Shown: in pieces, positions 35,808-44,583 of the stretch
How the letters are laid out: each line of letters begins with the position of its first letter
How positions within the stretch are numbered: the stretch's first letter is position 1
NCBI RefSeq assembly: GCF_913777625.1
Contig: NZ_CAJYTI010000031.1
Span: 1 to 45,031, forward strand
DNA: 45,031 nt
From: an uncultured Sphingomonas sp.
GTDB lineage: Bacteria; Pseudomonadota; Alphaproteobacteria; Sphingomonadales; Sphingomonadaceae
Direction of reading: 5' to 3'
Notes under the pieces: model-generated
What the model saw: only the letters and a program-made list of their open reading frames with translations
Told to the model about the DNA's origin: nothing
Database searches by the model: none
Position numbers and translations under genes: made by a program

Positions 35808-36494
35808 ATGCCCACCCTCGTCCTGATCCGCCACGGCCAGTCGGCCTGGAACCTGGAAAACCGCTTCACCGGCTGGTGGGACGTCGACCTGACCGAGCAG
35901 GGCGTGCGCGAGGCGACCGCCGCCGGCACGCTGATGAAGGAAAAGGGCCTCGACTTCGACCAGTGCTTCACCAGCTTCCAGAGCCGCGCGATCAAGACGC
36001 TGCACCTGGCGCTGGAGGCGATGAACCGCCTGTGGCTGCCCGAAGAAAAGGACTGGCGCCTCAACGAGCGCCATTATGGCGGCCTGACCGGCCTCGACAA
36101 GGCGGAGACCGCAGCCAAGCATGGCGACGAGCAGGTGAAGATCTGGCGCCGCAGCTTCGACGTGCCGCCGCCGCTCCCCGAGGCCGGCTCGCCCTGGGAC
36201 CTGACCAAGGACCCACGCTATGCCGGCATCCCGATTCCGCAGACCGAGAGCCTGAAGGACACGATCGCCCGCGTGCTGCCCTATTGGGAACGGCGGATCG
36301 CGCCGGAACTCAAGGCCGGCAAGCGCGTGCTGATCGCCGCGCACGGCAACTCGCTGCGCGCGCTGGTGAAGCACCTGTCCGGCATCGCCGACGAGGACAT
36401 CGTCAGCCTGGAAATCCCGACCGGCCAGCCGATCGTGTACCAGCTCGACGACGAGCTGAAGGAAATCGAGCGCTACTATCTGAGCGAGCGGTGA
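35808..36494 (+). CDS. gpmA: 2,3-bisphosphoglycerate-dependent phosphoglycerate mutase
   Basis: The enzyme interconverts 3- and 2-phosphoglycerate in glycolysis and gluconeogenesis. The 228-residue product has the phospho-histidine motif [10 protein letters not shown] (His9), [27 protein letters not shown] and the second histidine in [10 protein letters not shown], all as in GpmA. The ATG at 35808 is preceded by AAGGAGA at good spacing. A GC-rich hairpin follows the stop. The gene is single and divergent from the dienelactone hydrolase gene. Confidence 0.96.
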   Translation: MPTLVLIRHGQSAWNLENRFTGWWDVDLTEQGVREATAAGTLMKEKGLDFDQCFTSFQSRAIKTLHLALEAMNRLWLPEEKDWRLNERHYGGLTGLDKAETAAKHGDEQVKIWRRSFDVPPPLPEAGSPWDLTKDPRYAGIPIPQTESLKDTIARVLPYWERRIAPELKAGKRVLIAAHGNSLRALVKHLSGIADEDIVSLEIPTGQPIVYQLDDELKEIERYYLSER

Positions 36495-36506
36495 GTTCTG
36501 TCCTTA

Positions 36507-36532
36507 AGCCCCTCCCCTGAAGGGGAGGGGCT
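36507..36532. terminator. GC-rich hairpin between gpmA and the convergent PH-domain gene
   Basis: AGCCCCTCCCC (36507-36517) pairs perfectly with 36522-36532 around TGAA. Its C/G-rich arms resemble the short palindromes of the interspersed repeats. There is no T-tract, so termination may be weak. Confidence 0.5.
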
Positions 36533-36549
36533 AAGGCTGCGCAGCGCGT

Positions 36550-37095
36550 TCAGCCTGCCGCCGCCTCGCCGCGCCCGACCCGATCGATCAGCTCATACAC
36601 CGCCCGCGCGTTCGGGATGCGCAGGAACTGCGGCACCGAGTCAAAGGTAGGCTGCCAAACGGCGAAGTTGCCGCCCTGCAGCAGCCCCCCGCCCGATCCG
36701 AAGCGGAGCGTGCCACTACCGTCCGATCGCTCGTGCAGATCCAACATCGGCAAGGCGTTGATAGTGACAGAGCGCAATCCCGATTTCCCGCGCAGGATCA
36801 GCACGCGCTTGTTGGTGACGGCGTAGCGCAGCGTGCGGCGGATAGCGATGTCGAGCAAGAAGCGTCCCACCGTCGCGTAAACGCCTATGACGAGAAAGAG
36901 GCCGGAAATCATGACCGCGGGTCCGGGCACTTCCGCAAGTCCGTCCTGAAAGAGCATCGATGCAGGAAAGCCCGCCCACACAAGGGAGAAGGGCACCAGG
37001 AAGATATCAATCGGCCGGAACATCAGCCCCGTATAGGGCCGCCCTTCCCAAAGCAGTTGCTCCCCCGGCAGGCGGACCCGCTCAAACGCTTCCAT
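36550..37095 (-). CDS. PH-domain-like membrane protein
   Basis: The 181-residue product has two hydrophobic segments (IDIFLVPFSLVWAGFPASMLF and VMISGLFLVIGVYATVGRFLL). A bacterial PH-like domain follows, with YAVTNKRVLILRG, typical of the bPH_2/YdbT-like group, and VTINALPMLDL. The N-terminal LPGEQLLWEGRPYTGLMF also fits this family. Its function is unknown. The ATG at 37095 follows a GGGGG stretch. The gene is convergent with gpmA. Confidence 0.75.
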   Translation of the reverse strand: MEAFERVRLPGEQLLWEGRPYTGLMFRPIDIFLVPFSLVWAGFPASMLFQDGLAEVPGPAVMISGLFLVIGVYATVGRFLLDIAIRRTLRYAVTNKRVLILRGKSGLRSVTINALPMLDLHERSDGSGTLRFGSGGGLLQGGNFAVWQPTFDSVPQFLRIPNARAVYELIDRVGRGEAAAG

Positions 37096-37178
37096 ACGTC
37101 CCCCAACCAACGACGCCTTCGCGCGCCAGCCGACCTCCTATCCGCCGGTTTGCGCGCCGGCGCCATATCAAACCCGCC

Positions 37179-38747
37179 TCACCGCCCGCGCGGCCCCAGA
37201 TCCGCCGGGATCGTCGCCCGGTACGCCGGCGCCACCCGCGCCTTGCTCGCCTGCTCATACGCATAGCCCGCGCGCAGCAGCAGCCCGTCCGAATAGGCCG
37301 TGCCGATGAACGAGAGGCCTGCCGGCAGCCCGTTCACCAGCCCCATCGGCACCGTGAGGTGCGGATAGCCGGATACCGCCGGCAGCTCGCTCGCCGAGGG
37401 GCCGACGAACTGGTCGCCATGCGCCGGGTCGCTCAACCACGGCGTGCCATAGGTGGGCGTCACCAGTACCTCGGCGCCCGCCGCCTTGAGCATCGCATCG
37501 ATGCCCTCCGGTCCGGCGAGCCGCTGCGACTTGGCCCGCGCCGCCTTGTAGTCGGGATCGTCGAGGCCCTTGGTGGCCTCGGCCTTGACGAAGGTTTCCT
37601 GGCCGAAGAACGCCAGCTCGTCGGCCATGTGGGCCTTGTTGAAGGCGATCACGTCGGCCAGCGTCCGCACCTTCACCGCCGCCGGCGTGGTGGCGAGATA
37701 CGCGGCGAGATCGGCCTTAAGCTCGGTATAGAGTACCAGACCCTCGGCTTCGCCCAGCCCGTCGAGCTTGGGCACCTTCACCTCGACCAGCGTCGCGCCG
37801 GCCCCGCGCAGCGCGTCCAGCGCCTTGTCGAACCGGGCGGCGAGATCGTCCGCCATCTCCGGCCGCCAATAGCCGATGCGCATGCCCTTCAGCGCATCGG
37901 CCGCGAGGCCCTGCGCATAGTCCTTGCGATACGCATTTGCGCCCTTGGTCGCGGGATCGGCGGGATCCTCGCCGACCATCGCCGAGAAGAGCAGCGCCAC
38001 GTCCGCCACGCTGCGCCCCATCGGCCCCGGCGTATCCTGGCTGTGGCTGATCGGCACGACGTGCGTGCGGCTCACCAGCCCGAGCGTCGGCTTGAGGCCG
38101 ACCAGCCCGTTCATCACCGAGGGGCACACCACCGAACCATCGGTCTCGGTGCCGACCGCGACCGCCGCGAAGCTCGCCGCGGCCGCCGCCCCCGACCCGC
38201 TCGACGAGCCGCAGGAGGTGCGATCGAGCGCATAGGGGTTGCGCACCAGCCCACCGACCGCGCTCCACCCGCTCATCGAATGATCGGAGCGGATATTGGC
38301 CCATTCGCTGAGATTGGTCTTGCCGAGGATAACCGCGCCGCCCGCACGCAGCTGCGCCACCACCGGCGCGTCGCGGCCGGTGCGGTTGTCCTTGAGCGCC
38401 AGGCTGCCGGCGGTGGTCGGCAGCTCCTTCGTCTCGATATTGTCCTTGATCAGCACCGGCACGCCATCGAGCGGGCCGAGCGGCTTGCCGGCCTTGCGGC
38501 GTGCGTCGCTGGCACGTGCCTGGGCGAGCGCGTCGGGGCTGACCGCGATCACCGAGCGCAGCGTCGGGCCCTTCTGGTCCATCGCCGCGATGCGGGCGAG
38601 ATAAGCGGCGGTCACTGCCGCGCTGCTCGTCTTGCCGGAAGCCAGATCGGCGGCGATCCGCGTCGCCGGCACCTCGTCCACCTGCACCTGCGCCACTGCC
38701 GGACCGGCAATGACAAGCGCCAGCATCGCAACACCCCAAATCCGCAT
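37179..38747 (-). CDS. Secreted amidase (amidase signature family)
   Basis: The 522-residue product has a signal peptide ([20 protein letters not shown]), so it acts in the periplasm. The amidase-signature triad is visible: Lys in [12 protein letters not shown], the cis-Ser in the [12 protein letters not shown] loop, and the nucleophile Ser in [12 protein letters not shown]. Family members hydrolyse amide bonds in diverse small molecules and peptides. The substrate here cannot be read. The ATG at 38747 was selected because it precedes the signal peptide directly and has a GGGGG stretch upstream. Confidence 0.92.
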   Translation of the reverse strand: MRIWGVAMLALVIAGPAVAQVQVDEVPATRIAADLASGKTSSAAVTAAYLARIAAMDQKGPTLRSVIAVSPDALAQARASDARRKAGKPLGPLDGVPVLIKDNIETKELPTTAGSLALKDNRTGRDAPVVAQLRAGGAVILGKTNLSEWANIRSDHSMSGWSAVGGLVRNPYALDRTSCGSSSGSGAAAAASFAAVAVGTETDGSVVCPSVMNGLVGLKPTLGLVSRTHVVPISHSQDTPGPMGRSVADVALLFSAMVGEDPADPATKGANAYRKDYAQGLAADALKGMRIGYWRPEMADDLAARFDKALDALRGAGATLVEVKVPKLDGLGEAEGLVLYTELKADLAAYLATTPAAVKVRTLADVIAFNKAHMADELAFFGQETFVKAEATKGLDDPDYKAARAKSQRLAGPEGIDAMLKAAGAEVLVTPTYGTPWLSDPAHGDQFVGPSASELPAVSGYPHLTVPMGLVNGLPAGLSFIGTAYSDGLLLRAGYAYEQASKARVAPAYRATIPADLGPRGR

Positions 38748-38887
38748 CGCAGCCCCCTTTTGTCTGGTTTGGCAGCAGCCTAACGTGACACCGGACAAGC
38801 GCAATCCTGCCCCGATTGACATAGGGCAAGATCGGTCGGGCGGGCCGCACCACCGCCGCATAGGAAGGCGTCGCCACGGAGGAACTG

Positions 38888-39769
38888 ATGCAGACGCCGC
38901 TCGCCCGCTACCATGCCCGGATGCAGCGCGTGCTCGACCATGTCGACACGCATGCCGAGGACGATCTCGACCTGGAGACGCTGGCGGGTGTCGCGGCGTT
39001 TTCGAAGCATCATTTCCACCGCCAGTTCAGCGCGCTGTTCGGCCTGTCGGTGCATCGCTACGTCCAGCTCGTGCGGATGAAGCGGGCCTCTTATCGCCTC
39101 GCCTATCGGCCCGGCGAGCCGATCACCGGCATCGCGCTCGACGCCGGCTATGAAGCGCCCGAGGCCTTCGCCCGGGCCTTCCGCCAGCGCTTCGGCCAGG
39201 CGCCCTCGCAGTTCCGCGCGGCGCCGGACTGGCAGCCCTGGCACGCGGCGCTCGCGCCGCTCACCCAAGCAAGGAGCCAGACGATGCAGACCCGATTCAC
39301 CGCAGACCAGGTGACCCTTCTAGACTTCCCCGCCACCCCGGTAGCCTTCCTCACCCACCGCGGCGATCACGCCCATCTCGGCGACACGATCCGCCGCTTC
39401 ATCACCTGGCGCAAGACGACCGGCCACCGCCCGCCGGCCAGCGCCACCTTCACCATCTTCCACACCGACCCGCGCACCACGCCGCCCGAAGACTATCGGC
39501 TCGACCTGTGCGCCGGTGTGGCGCATCCGGTTGCAGACGCCGCCCGCGACATCGAACCCGGCCTGATCCCGGCAAGCCGCTGCGCGATGCTGCGGGTGGT
39601 GGGCCAAGCCGACGATCTCGAGCCCGCCGCGCTGTTCCTCTACCGCGAATGGCTGCCCGAAAGCGGTGAGGAACCCGGCGACTTCCCGCTCTTCGCCAGG
39701 CGCGTCGCCTTCTTTCCCGACGTGCCCGAGCATGAATCGGTGACCGAGCTGTATCTGCCGCTCCGGTAG
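38888..39769 (+). CDS. AraC-family regulator with GyrI-like effector domain
   Basis: The 293-residue product has an N-terminal AraC/XylS double helix-turn-helix (about 8-108; LAGVAAFSKHHFHRQFSALFG, GYEAPEAFARAFRQRFGQAPSQFR). It is joined to a GyrI-like/SOUL-type effector-binding domain (about 130-293). This order matches Rob and SoxS-like regulators with C-terminal small-molecule pockets. It probably responds to a hydrophobic compound. GGAGGAAC lies before the ATG. No obvious target is adjacent; the divergent amidase is a possibility. Confidence 0.9.
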   Translation: MQTPLARYHARMQRVLDHVDTHAEDDLDLETLAGVAAFSKHHFHRQFSALFGLSVHRYVQLVRMKRASYRLAYRPGEPITGIALDAGYEAPEAFARAFRQRFGQAPSQFRAAPDWQPWHAALAPLTQARSQTMQTRFTADQVTLLDFPATPVAFLTHRGDHAHLGDTIRRFITWRKTTGHRPPASATFTIFHTDPRTTPPEDYRLDLCAGVAHPVADAARDIEPGLIPASRCAMLRVVGQADDLEPAALFLYREWLPESGEEPGDFPLFARRVAFFPDVPEHESVTELYLPLR

Positions 39770-39859
39770 CCCCCATGGTGCAGCTTGCGCCGCCACGCCC
39801 ACCAGCGGTTGTGGCGGGGGTGATTCATCCCCCAAAATTTATTTGCAGTTCCACGTTCG

Positions 39860-39909
39860 TTCCCTTGCCTTTTCCGGAGGCAAGGGAAGACCGCGCGTCG
39901 CGGCTTTTT
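39860..39909 (+). ncRNA. Hairpin plus terminator module, possible small RNA or end of the AraC transcript
   Basis: An 11-bp perfect stem (39860-39870 with 39878-39888) is followed three bases on by CCGCG-CGT-CGCGG (39891-39903) and CTTTTT. The second is a textbook intrinsic terminator. It may simply end the AraC transcript, 90 bases after its stop, or it may be the 3' part of a small RNA. I see no clear promoter. Confidence 0.45.
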
Positions 39910-40001
39910 GCACGCGCCCGCCCTGCCATGAGCCGAGTCATTTCAGCGATGAGCCGTTGCATTCCAGCTTCATTTGGGCTCTTGTGCCCGGACTCGGATT
40001 G

Positions 40002-40017
40002 GCACAATCTGTAGTGG
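40002..40017. promoter_or_regulatory. NrdR-box-like site upstream of nrdA
   Basis: GCACAATCTGTAGTGG matches the NrdR box consensus ACACWATATATWGTGT at 12 of 16 positions. A half-site CTTGTG sits 30 bases earlier (39981-39986), close to the three-helical-turn spacing typical of NrdR box pairs. NrdR represses ribonucleotide reductase genes when ATP/dATP is bound. The site is about 190 bases from the start codon, so a long leader would be needed. The rest of 39910-40206 shows nothing else I can name. Confidence 0.45.
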
Positions 40018-40206
40018 TCGCACCAAGGGGCAAGCCCAAGCACTGGTAACCTATCGTCCGCATCTCCATATGCGGCCTAGGCAGACTCGTGCCGGGCACC
40101 GGGCCGATGGACACTTTTTGTTCTCGCGCAAACCCGGCTGGTGCTACGCTCTGTATCGTGCCCCGAGTCGGTTGTTGCGTGCAGCAGGAAGACAGGGGTC
40201 CGAGTA

Positions 40207-42096
40207 ATGGAATTCAGGGATAGTGAGAACAGCGTGAACGAGACCGCCACCATCGAAGCCGCCCCCGCCAGCAAGGCGCTCGACAGCAAGGCGATCGTGC
40301 CGCAGCCCTATCCGGTCGAAGTCGATCATGCGCGCGACGCGCTGCTCACGGATTTCGGCAAGGAGACGCTGAAGGACCGCTATCTCCTTCCCGGCGAAAG
40401 CTATCAGGACCTGTTCGTCCGCGTCGCCTCGGCCTATGCCGACGACCAGGCGCACGCCCAGCGCCTGTACGATTACATCTCCAAGCTGTGGTTCATGCCG
40501 GCGACGCCGGTGCTGTCGAACGGCGGCACGGGCCGCGGCCTGCCGATCAGCTGCTATCTGAACTCGGTGCCGGACAGCCTGGACGGCATCGTCCAGACCT
40601 GGAACGAGAATGTCTGGCTCGCCTCGCGCGGCGGCGGCATCGGCACCTATTGGGGCAGCGTGCGCGGCATCGGCGAGCCGGTCGGCCTCAACGGCAAGAC
40701 CAGCGGCATCATCCCCTTCGTCCGCGTGATGGATTCGCTGACGCTGGCGATCTCGCAGGGCTCGCTGCGCCGCGGTTCGGCCGCCTGCTATCTCGACATC
40801 TCGCACCCGGAGATCGAGGAGTTCCTCGAGATCCGCAAGCCGTCGGGCGACTTCAACCGCAAGGCGCTCAACCTGCACCACGGCGTGCTGATCCCCGATG
40901 CGTTCATGGAAGCGGTGCGCGACGGCCGCGAATGGCAGCTCAAGAGCCCGAAGGACGGCTCGGTCCGCGCCACGGTCGATGCGCGCGCGCTGTTCCAGAA
41001 GCTGGTCGAGACCCGCCTCGCCACCGGCGAGCCCTACATCGTGTTCTCGGATCACGTGAACTCGACCATGCCGAAGCACCACCGCGATCTGGGCCTCAAG
41101 GTATCGACCTCGAACCTGTGCTCGGAAATCACGCTGCCCACCGGCCGCGACCATCTCGGCAATGATCGCACCGCGGTGTGCTGCCTCTCCTCGCTCAACC
41201 TCGAAACCTGGGACGAGTGGAACAAGGACAAGCTGTTCATCGAGGACGTGATGCGCTTCCTCGACAATGTGCTGACCGACTATATCGAGCGCGCGCCCGA
41301 CGAGATGGCCCGTGCCCGCTATTCGGCGGCGCGCGAGCGTTCGGTCGGCCTCGGCGTGATGGGCTTCCACAGCTTCCTTCAGGCGCGCGGCATCCCGTTC
41401 GAAGGCGCGATGGCGAAGAGCTGGAACCTGCGCATCTTCAAGCATGTCAGCGCGCAGGTGAACGAAGCCTCGATGGCGCTCGCCGTCGAGCGCGGGCCCT
41501 GCCCGGATGCGGCCGACATGGGCGTGATGGAGCGCTTCAGCTGCAAGATGGCGATCGCGCCGACCGCGTCGATCTCGATCATCTGCGGCGGCACCAGCGC
41601 CTGCATCGAGCCGATCCCGGCGAACATCTACACCCACAAGACGCTTAGCGGCTCCTTCTCGGTGCGCAATCCGTATCTGGAGAAGCTGCTCCGCGAGAAG
41701 TCGAAGAATTCCGATGCGGTGTGGAATTCGATCCTCGAGCAGGGCGGCTCGGTCCAGCACCTCGACTTCCTGACGCCGGAAGAGAAGGACACGTACAAGA
41801 CCAGCTTCGAGATCGACCAGCGCTGGATCCTCGAACTGGCGGGCGATCGCGCGCCGTTCATCGACCAGGCGCAGTCGCTCAACCTGTTCATCCCGGCCGA
41901 CGTGGAAAAGTGGGACCTGCTGATGCTCCACTTCCGCGCCTGGGAACTGGGCATCAAGTCGCTCTACTATCTGCGCTCGAAGTCGGTGCAGCGCGCCGGG
42001 TTCGCCGGCGGGGTCGAGGCCGACAACACGATCGAAAAGCCCAAGTTCGATCTGGGCGAGTCGACCGATTACGACGAATGCCTGGCGTGCCAGTGA
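40207..42096 (+). CDS. nrdA: Ribonucleoside-diphosphate reductase, alpha subunit (class I)
   Basis: NrdA reduces ribonucleotides to deoxyribonucleotides using a thiyl radical generated by NrdB. The 629-residue product has the redox cysteine in PISCYLNSV, the active-site NLCSE (Asn, Cys, Glu), the partner cysteine in VCCLSSLNL, the radical-transfer tyrosines in SLYYLRSKS, and the C-terminal shuttle pair CLACQ. It is shorter than the E. coli enzyme because it lacks the N-terminal ATP-cone: the first 45 residues are a disordered lead. The start is uncertain (ATG 40207, or GTG 40234). nrdB is not adjacent but 2.5 kb downstream. Confidence 0.95.
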   Translation: MEFRDSENSVNETATIEAAPASKALDSKAIVPQPYPVEVDHARDALLTDFGKETLKDRYLLPGESYQDLFVRVASAYADDQAHAQRLYDYISKLWFMPATPVLSNGGTGRGLPISCYLNSVPDSLDGIVQTWNENVWLASRGGGIGTYWGSVRGIGEPVGLNGKTSGIIPFVRVMDSLTLAISQGSLRRGSAACYLDISHPEIEEFLEIRKPSGDFNRKALNLHHGVLIPDAFMEAVRDGREWQLKSPKDGSVRATVDARALFQKLVETRLATGEPYIVFSDHVNSTMPKHHRDLGLKVSTSNLCSEITLPTGRDHLGNDRTAVCCLSSLNLETWDEWNKDKLFIEDVMRFLDNVLTDYIERAPDEMARARYSAARERSVGLGVMGFHSFLQARGIPFEGAMAKSWNLRIFKHVSAQVNEASMALAVERGPCPDAADMGVMERFSCKMAIAPTASISIICGGTSACIEPIPANIYTHKTLSGSFSVRNPYLEKLLREKSKNSDAVWNSILEQGGSVQHLDFLTPEEKDTYKTSFEIDQRWILELAGDRAPFIDQAQSLNLFIPADVEKWDLLMLHFRAWELGIKSLYYLRSKSVQRAGFAGGVEADNTIEKPKFDLGESTDYDECLACQ

Positions 42097-42138
42097 TCTC
42101 GGCAGCGGCCGCTAGTCGGTCGCCCGTCTGACGATCTC

Positions 42139-42171
42139 ACGCCCTCCCCGTCCGCCGGACCGGGAGGGCGT
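42139..42171 (+). terminator. Hairpin terminator after nrdA
   Basis: ACGCCCTCCC (42139-42148) pairs perfectly with 42162-42171, and an inner GTCC/GGAC stem extends it. Only a weak T-tract follows. It suggests that nrdA transcription ends before the fasciclin gene. Confidence 0.6.
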
Positions 42172-42342
42172 ATTGCATCGGGGGCTGCACAAAGGGGCAG
42201 GTTCACCGCCAACCGTTGAACCCGACCCTTGAATATCAGTAGCTTAGCAAAATTCCGCCGACTTCCCCTAGGGACGGGGGTGGCAACGCCAAGATGATTC
42301 CACGGTTTTCTCCAAACCTGATCCAGGTTGAGGAGATTGATC

Positions 42343-42897
42343 GTGCCCGTTTCAAAATTGCTGATTGCCGCTCTTGGCGGCCTCGTCGTTGCCGCAACGC
42401 CGGTCTCGGCCTTCGCCCAATCGAAAATGGTCGGCGGCGCCGAGATGGTCGCCAGCAAGACGATCGTCGAAAACGCCGCGCAGTCGGCGGATCACACCAC
42501 GCTGGTGGCGGCAGTGAAGGCGGCGGGTCTGGTCGACACGCTGAACGGCAAGGGCCCGTTCACCGTGTTCGCACCGACCAATGCCGCATTCGCCATGCTG
42601 CCCGCCGGCACCGTCGACACGCTGCTGAAGCCCGAGAACAAGGCGACGCTGACCAGCATCCTCACCTACCATGTCGTGCCGGGCAAGGTCACCGCGACCC
42701 AGCTGATCGGCAAGATCAAGGCCGGCGGCGGCACCGCGATACTGAAGACGGTGCAGGGCGAGACGCTGAAGGCCAGCCTGTCGGGCGGCAACGTCGTGCT
42801 CACCGATGCCAAGGGCGGCCAGGCCATGGTGACGATCGCCGACGTGCCGCAGTCAAACGGCGTGGTGCACGTGGTCGATCACGTGCTGATGCCCTGA
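42343..42897 (+). CDS. Secreted fasciclin (FAS1) domain protein
   Basis: The 184-residue product has a signal peptide (LLIAALGGLVVAATPVSAFAQ) and one FAS1 domain (about 45-183) with both hallmarks: FTVFAPTNAAFAMLP (H1 region) and YHVVPGKV, ending VVHVVDHVLMP. FAS1 proteins mediate adhesion or surface interactions; in bacteria the exact role is mostly unknown. The start is GTG at 42343 with GAGGAG about seven bases upstream. It lies between nrdA and nrdB with no obvious functional link. Confidence 0.9.
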   Translation: MPVSKLLIAALGGLVVAATPVSAFAQSKMVGGAEMVASKTIVENAAQSADHTTLVAAVKAAGLVDTLNGKGPFTVFAPTNAAFAMLPAGTVDTLLKPENKATLTSILTYHVVPGKVTATQLIGKIKAGGGTAILKTVQGETLKASLSGGNVVLTDAKGGQAMVTIADVPQSNGVVHVVDHVLMP

Positions 42898-42928
42898 TCC
42901 AAGGCGATGGTGAAAGGAGGATAGCGAC

Positions 42929-43066
42929 ATGCAGAAGCTGGAACGACGCAAGCGGCTGGCCCTGAAATGGGGTGCGCTTCTCTTCGTGCTCTTCTGGATC
43001 GCGGTGATCGCGTTTCGTATCTCGCTGATGGCGTCGGATACACCGAATTCCTGGTCCTTCACCTGA
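42929..43066 (+). CDS. Small single-pass membrane protein, 45 aa
   Basis: The 45-residue product begins with a basic stretch (MQKLERRKRLALKW), then one hydrophobic helix (GALLFVLFWIAVIAFRISL) and a short polar tail ending NSWSFT. AAAGGAGG lies eight bases before the ATG, a strong ribosome-binding site that supports real translation. It follows the fasciclin gene by 31 bases and could be cotranscribed. No family is recognised. Confidence 0.65.
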   Translation: MQKLERRKRLALKWGALLFVLFWIAVIAFRISLMASDTPNSWSFT

Positions 43067-43072
43067 CATGCC

Positions 43073-43103
43073 GCGCCGGGGGAGGCAAAGCTTCTCCCGG
43101 CGC
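43073..43103 (+). terminator. Hairpin after the 45-aa membrane protein gene
   Basis: GCGCCGGG (43073-43080) pairs with CCCGGCGC (43096-43103). Five further pairs, two of them wobble, extend the stem to a 5-base loop. No T-tract follows. Confidence 0.45.
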
Positions 43104-43419
43104 ACCGCGTGCAAAACCGTTCTACCATATCTGGGGGCAGATGGCTGGCCACAGCCTCTAGATGTCGGATTATCCACAGCCAAAACTTGCGCCGGTACCG
43201 CTATTTCGGTGGCGCGGCGCGGGCGATTTCGATAGGGTTGGCGACCTGGAATTGGTAGCGCCGAAACGCGGCGCCTGCACAGATTAAGGTATCGCTGAAA
43301 GCCTGTCATGCGCCCGCATCGTATCGATCTTCGCGCTCCGGGCGCCCTGTCCTCGACGATGGTGGGATCACGGCGTCGGGCGCGCAGCATCGTGCGCGCG
43401 GCCGGCCGCACCCGGCAAT
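43104..43419. other. Gap with a single perfect DnaA box
   Basis: No gene is supported here. TTATCCACA at 43170-43178 is an exact strong DnaA box but stands alone, without the clustered boxes or AT-rich unwinding region of an origin. The rest is GC-rich sequence with small palindromes. Confidence 0.4.
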
Positions 43420-43445
43420 GCGGGGGAAGCAGAGGCTCCCCCCGC
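43420..43445 (-). terminator. Hairpin after the DUF2171 gene
   Basis: Bases 43420-43430 pair with 43435-43445 (11 bp, one wobble) around a 4-base loop, just past the stop of the minus-strand gene. There is no clear T-tract. Confidence 0.4.
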
Positions 43446-43454
43446 CGCCCGGTG

Positions 43455-43718
43455 TCAGGCTTCTTCTTCGAACAGTTCGGCCGCGACGTCGGCGTTGGCC
43501 GACAGGCGGACCTTGTCGCCCTCGACTTCGGCGACCAGGCCGCCGGAGAGATAGTGGTGGTGCCCTTCATGGCTGCCCTCGGCGCCTTCGATCTGCGCGC
43601 CCGAGTCCTTCTTGGTCAGCTTGATGCGGTCGCCATCGACATGGTCGACGGTGCCGACATGGACGCCGTCGGCGCCGATGACTTCCATATGCTCCTTGAT
43701 TGCGCTCAGATCTGCCAT
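43455..43718 (-). CDS. DUF2171 (PRC-barrel-like) protein
   Basis: The 87-residue product reads as a small beta-barrel (IKEHMEVIGADGVHVGTVDHVDGDRIKL, then HYLSGGLVAEVEGDKVRLSA). This matches the DUF2171 family, related to PRC-barrel proteins and often stress-induced in alphaproteobacteria. The histidine cluster HEGHHHY is in a loop. The ATG at 43718 has AGGAGA upstream. It is cytoplasmic, and its function is unknown. Confidence 0.85.
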   Translation of the reverse strand: MADLSAIKEHMEVIGADGVHVGTVDHVDGDRIKLTKKDSGAQIEGAEGSHEGHHHYLSGGLVAEVEGDKVRLSANADVAAELFEEEA

Positions 43719-43816
43719 GGGTCTTCTCCTGCTAGGGGTTCGCGCACCGAACGCACGCGCAGCCCAATCGATGCACATTGCACCAAGGGACGTCTGCCAT
43801 ACGCAGGGATAGCTGC

Positions 43817-44152
43817 ATGAAGATCCGCACTGCCGTGACCCTTGCCGCCCTCGCCCTGCTCGCCGCCTGCGCGCACCAGGCGCCGAGCGCGGTGCAGCCG
43901 CAGGCCCCGGGCTTCCTGCTCGGGCTGTGGCACGGCTTCATCTTTCCGGTCGCCTGGGGGCTGTCGCTGCTCTTCCCGGACGTCGCCGTCTATGCGGTGC
44001 CGAACAATGGCGGCTGGTATGATTTCGGCTTCTTCATCGGCGTGGTGTTCTTAGGCGTCGGCGCGCAGGGTGGCCGCAAGGTCGTCTATCGCGAGCGCAT
44101 CGTCGTGCGCGATGGCATGAAGACCGTCCGCGGACGGGTGATCGACCAATGA
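43817..44152 (+). CDS. Hypothetical lipoprotein
   Basis: The 111-residue product has a lipoprotein signal with the lipobox LAAC, the cysteine being residue 18. Two moderately hydrophobic stretches follow (FLLGLWHGFIFPVAWGLSLLFP and YDFGFFIGVVFLGVGA), then a basic tail (RKVVYRERIVVRDG). The hydrophobic stretches suggest tight membrane association. Its stop overlaps the next start by four bases. The family is not recognised with certainty. Confidence 0.72.
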   Translation: MKIRTAVTLAALALLAACAHQAPSAVQPQAPGFLLGLWHGFIFPVAWGLSLLFPDVAVYAVPNNGGWYDFGFFIGVVFLGVGAQGGRKVVYRERIVVRDGMKTVRGRVIDQ

Positions 44153-44370
44153 CGCGCACGCTCGCCCTTCAGGCCGGCCTCGGCATCGCCTCGGGCACGG
44201 CAGGACTGATCGTCCTCCTCCGCCCCTCGGCGGCGCGTAGGCTGCTGCGCATCGAGGCCAGCGAGCCGGCGACCTATGCGCTGCGCATCGCCGGCATGAT
44301 GCTGGTCGCGCTCGGCCTGTTCCTCACCGGCTTCGCGCTGACCTTTGCGAGTGCGGGAGGAGTGGCGTGA
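44149..44370 (+). CDS. Small two-helix membrane protein
   Basis: The 73-residue product has two hydrophobic helices (LALQAGLGIASGTAGLIVLL and ALRIAGMMLVALGLFLTGFALTF) linked by a basic loop (RPSAARRLLRIE). The start ATG overlaps the lipoprotein stop (ATGA), so the two are translated together and may interact. The function is unknown. Confidence 0.7.
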   Translation: MTRTLALQAGLGIASGTAGLIVLLRPSAARRLLRIEASEPATYALRIAGMMLVALGLFLTGFALTFASAGGVA

Positions 44371-44385
44371 GCGGCTTCTTCCGCA

Positions 44386-44529
44386 ATCCTCCCCTGCAAG
44401 GGGAGGTGGCAGGCCGCAGGCCTGACGGAGGGGTGTCCCCGCTGGGGGTGTCTGCCTTCGTCCCCGGCCGCGATACCCCTCCACCGCCCTCTGGGCGGTC
44501 CCCCTCCCCCTCGGGGGGGGGGGGGGGGA
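44386..44529. repeat. GC-rich palindromic repeat ending in a 14-G run
   Basis: The segment has a hairpin at each end (CCTCCCCTGCAAGGGGAGG on the left, CCCCCTCCCCC against a G-run on the right). Inner blocks CGGAGGGG and CCCCTCCACC echo the element at 1298-1429. The right end contains 14 consecutive G (44513-44526), only 57 bases before nrdB. Confidence 0.6.
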
Positions 44530-44583
44530 TCTCAGTTTTCCCGTTTCTACCGAATCTAACGAATACCTGCCGGAGTACCCCAG

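Noticed and set aside
40144..41931. 595-codon minus-strand open frame
   Set aside because: Antisense to nrdA, which carries all catalytic cysteines and tyrosines.
43104..43419. Replication origin near the DnaA box
   Set aside because: Only one box, no AT-rich unwinding element and no parAB, dnaA or hemE neighbours.
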